6,267 bases of DNA. It comes from Deltaproteobacteria bacterium. Its GTDB lineage: Bacteria; Desulfobacterota; Desulfobaccia; Desulfobaccales; 0-14-0-80-60-11. Under the pieces are notes generated by a model. The model saw only the letters and a program-made list of their open reading frames with translations, was not told the DNA's origin and ran no database searches. The position numbers were made by a program, and so were the translations under genes. The stretch is taken from positions 1 through 6,267 of the forward strand of contig VGSO01000180.1 of the NCBI GenBank assembly GCA_016874945.1. Direction: 5' to 3'. Shown here piece after piece: positions 5,790 to 6,267 of the stretch. The first letter of the stretch is position 1; each line of letters opens with the position of its first letter.

Positions 5790-6267
5790 ATGACGTATAA
5801 TAGGGAAACACCAGAGTCTCTATATCAACCGGCAGCCCCGGAATGCTTATCCCTGCGTGACCGGTTCACCTTCCATTGCCATCCCGGACTGGCCTGCTTC
5901 AACCGATGCTGCGGCGCGCCCACCATTTTGTTGAGCCCTTACGACATCCTGCGCCTGAAAAATTGCCTGGGGATCAGTTCCGGGGAATTTCTGCAGCGTT
6001 ACACCTGCCTGGAAACCGAAGCTAACTCCAATCTCCCCCTGATCTTCATGGACATTTACAGCTCTGCGGAAGTCGGTTGTCCTTTCCTCCGCGCCACGGG
6101 GTGCACGGTTTATCCCTATCGCCCGGCGGCCTGCCGCCTCTTTCCCATCACCATGGGCAGCCGGCTTACCGAGGAGGGCCTGGTGGACTATTATTTTTGC
6201 CGCCGGTTGGATTATTGCCAGGGGTTCGCCGCCGCGGCGGAATGGACGGTGGAGTCGTGGCGGGCCA
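5790..6267 (+). CDS. YkgJ-family cysteine-cluster protein (N-terminal 159 aa, cut by window end)
   Basis: The frame is open from ATG 5790 to the right edge with no stop. It encodes a protein of the YkgJ / UPF0153 (CxxCxxCC) family of putative zinc or iron-binding proteins of unknown biochemical function. The signature is a Cys cluster C30-x5-C36-x3-C40-C41 (CHPGLACFNRCC), followed by LLSPYDILRLK (47-57). The second family block is C97-P-F-L, C105-x-V-Y, then R111-P-x-x-C115-R-L-F-P. C137 and C143 follow in YYFCRRLDYC. There is no signal peptide, so it is presumably cytoplasmic. The first in-frame stop upstream is at 5730-5732, and 5790 is the first ATG after it. The best Shine-Dalgarno, GGAG at 5775-5778, is 11 nt away, which is rather long. 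The gene is divergent from the A2M gene with 230 bp between the starts. The C-terminus is missing only because the window ends. Confidence 0.88.
   Translation, partial: MTYNRETPESLYQPAAPECLSLRDRFTFHCHPGLACFNRCCGAPTILLSPYDILRLKNCLGISSGEFLQRYTCLETEANSNLPLIFMDIYSSAEVGCPFLRATGCTVYPYRPAACRLFPITMGSRLTEEGLVDYYFCRRLDYCQGFAAAAEWTVESWRA

Overview
This 6.3 kb window is almost filled by one very large minus-strand gene (268-5559). It encodes a 1763-residue secreted bacterial alpha-2-macroglobulin (A2M) family protein with an intact CxEQ thioester site. A divergent plus-strand gene (from 5790, cut by the window's right edge) encodes a YkgJ-type cysteine-cluster protein. The coding DNA is GC-rich and the two non-coding flanks are much more AT-rich. 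The YkgJ variant (C-HPG-x-x-C-F-N-x-C-C followed by S/T-P-Y-D) and the Sec-type signal peptide suggest a Gram-negative bacterium, possibly a Desulfobacterota ('deltaproteobacterial') lineage. That assignment is inference from remembered family patterns, not a database match.

Layout, left to right. Positions 1-267 hold no convincing gene. They contain three perfect hairpins: 38-58, 125-143 (which looks like a dispersed palindromic repeat) and 236-250 (just after the A2M stop codon). The A2M gene runs leftward from an ATG at 5559 with a good Shine-Dalgarno sequence to a TGA at 268-270. Positions 5560-5789 form an AT-rich divergent control region. It holds a plausible sigma70-like promoter for the A2M gene and a nested hairpin that pairs over the ribosome-binding site of the YkgJ gene. 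The YkgJ gene continues past the right edge.

How the parts may work together: bacterial A2Ms are envelope protease traps. Cleavage of an exposed bait segment triggers a conformational change, and the thioester covalently captures the protease. In many proteobacteria they are lipoproteins encoded next to the peptidoglycan synthase PbpC. Here there is no lipobox and no pbpC within the window. The protein instead appears to be released by signal peptidase I behind an Ala/Pro/Lys-rich linker. The YkgJ neighbour has no known functional link to A2M, so its divergent placement suggests shared regulatory DNA at most.

I did not find a clearly novel multi-gene system. The points most worth checking are the missing lipid anchor, an arginine-rich charged insertion between macroglobulin domains, and the hairpin and repeat structures in the flanks.
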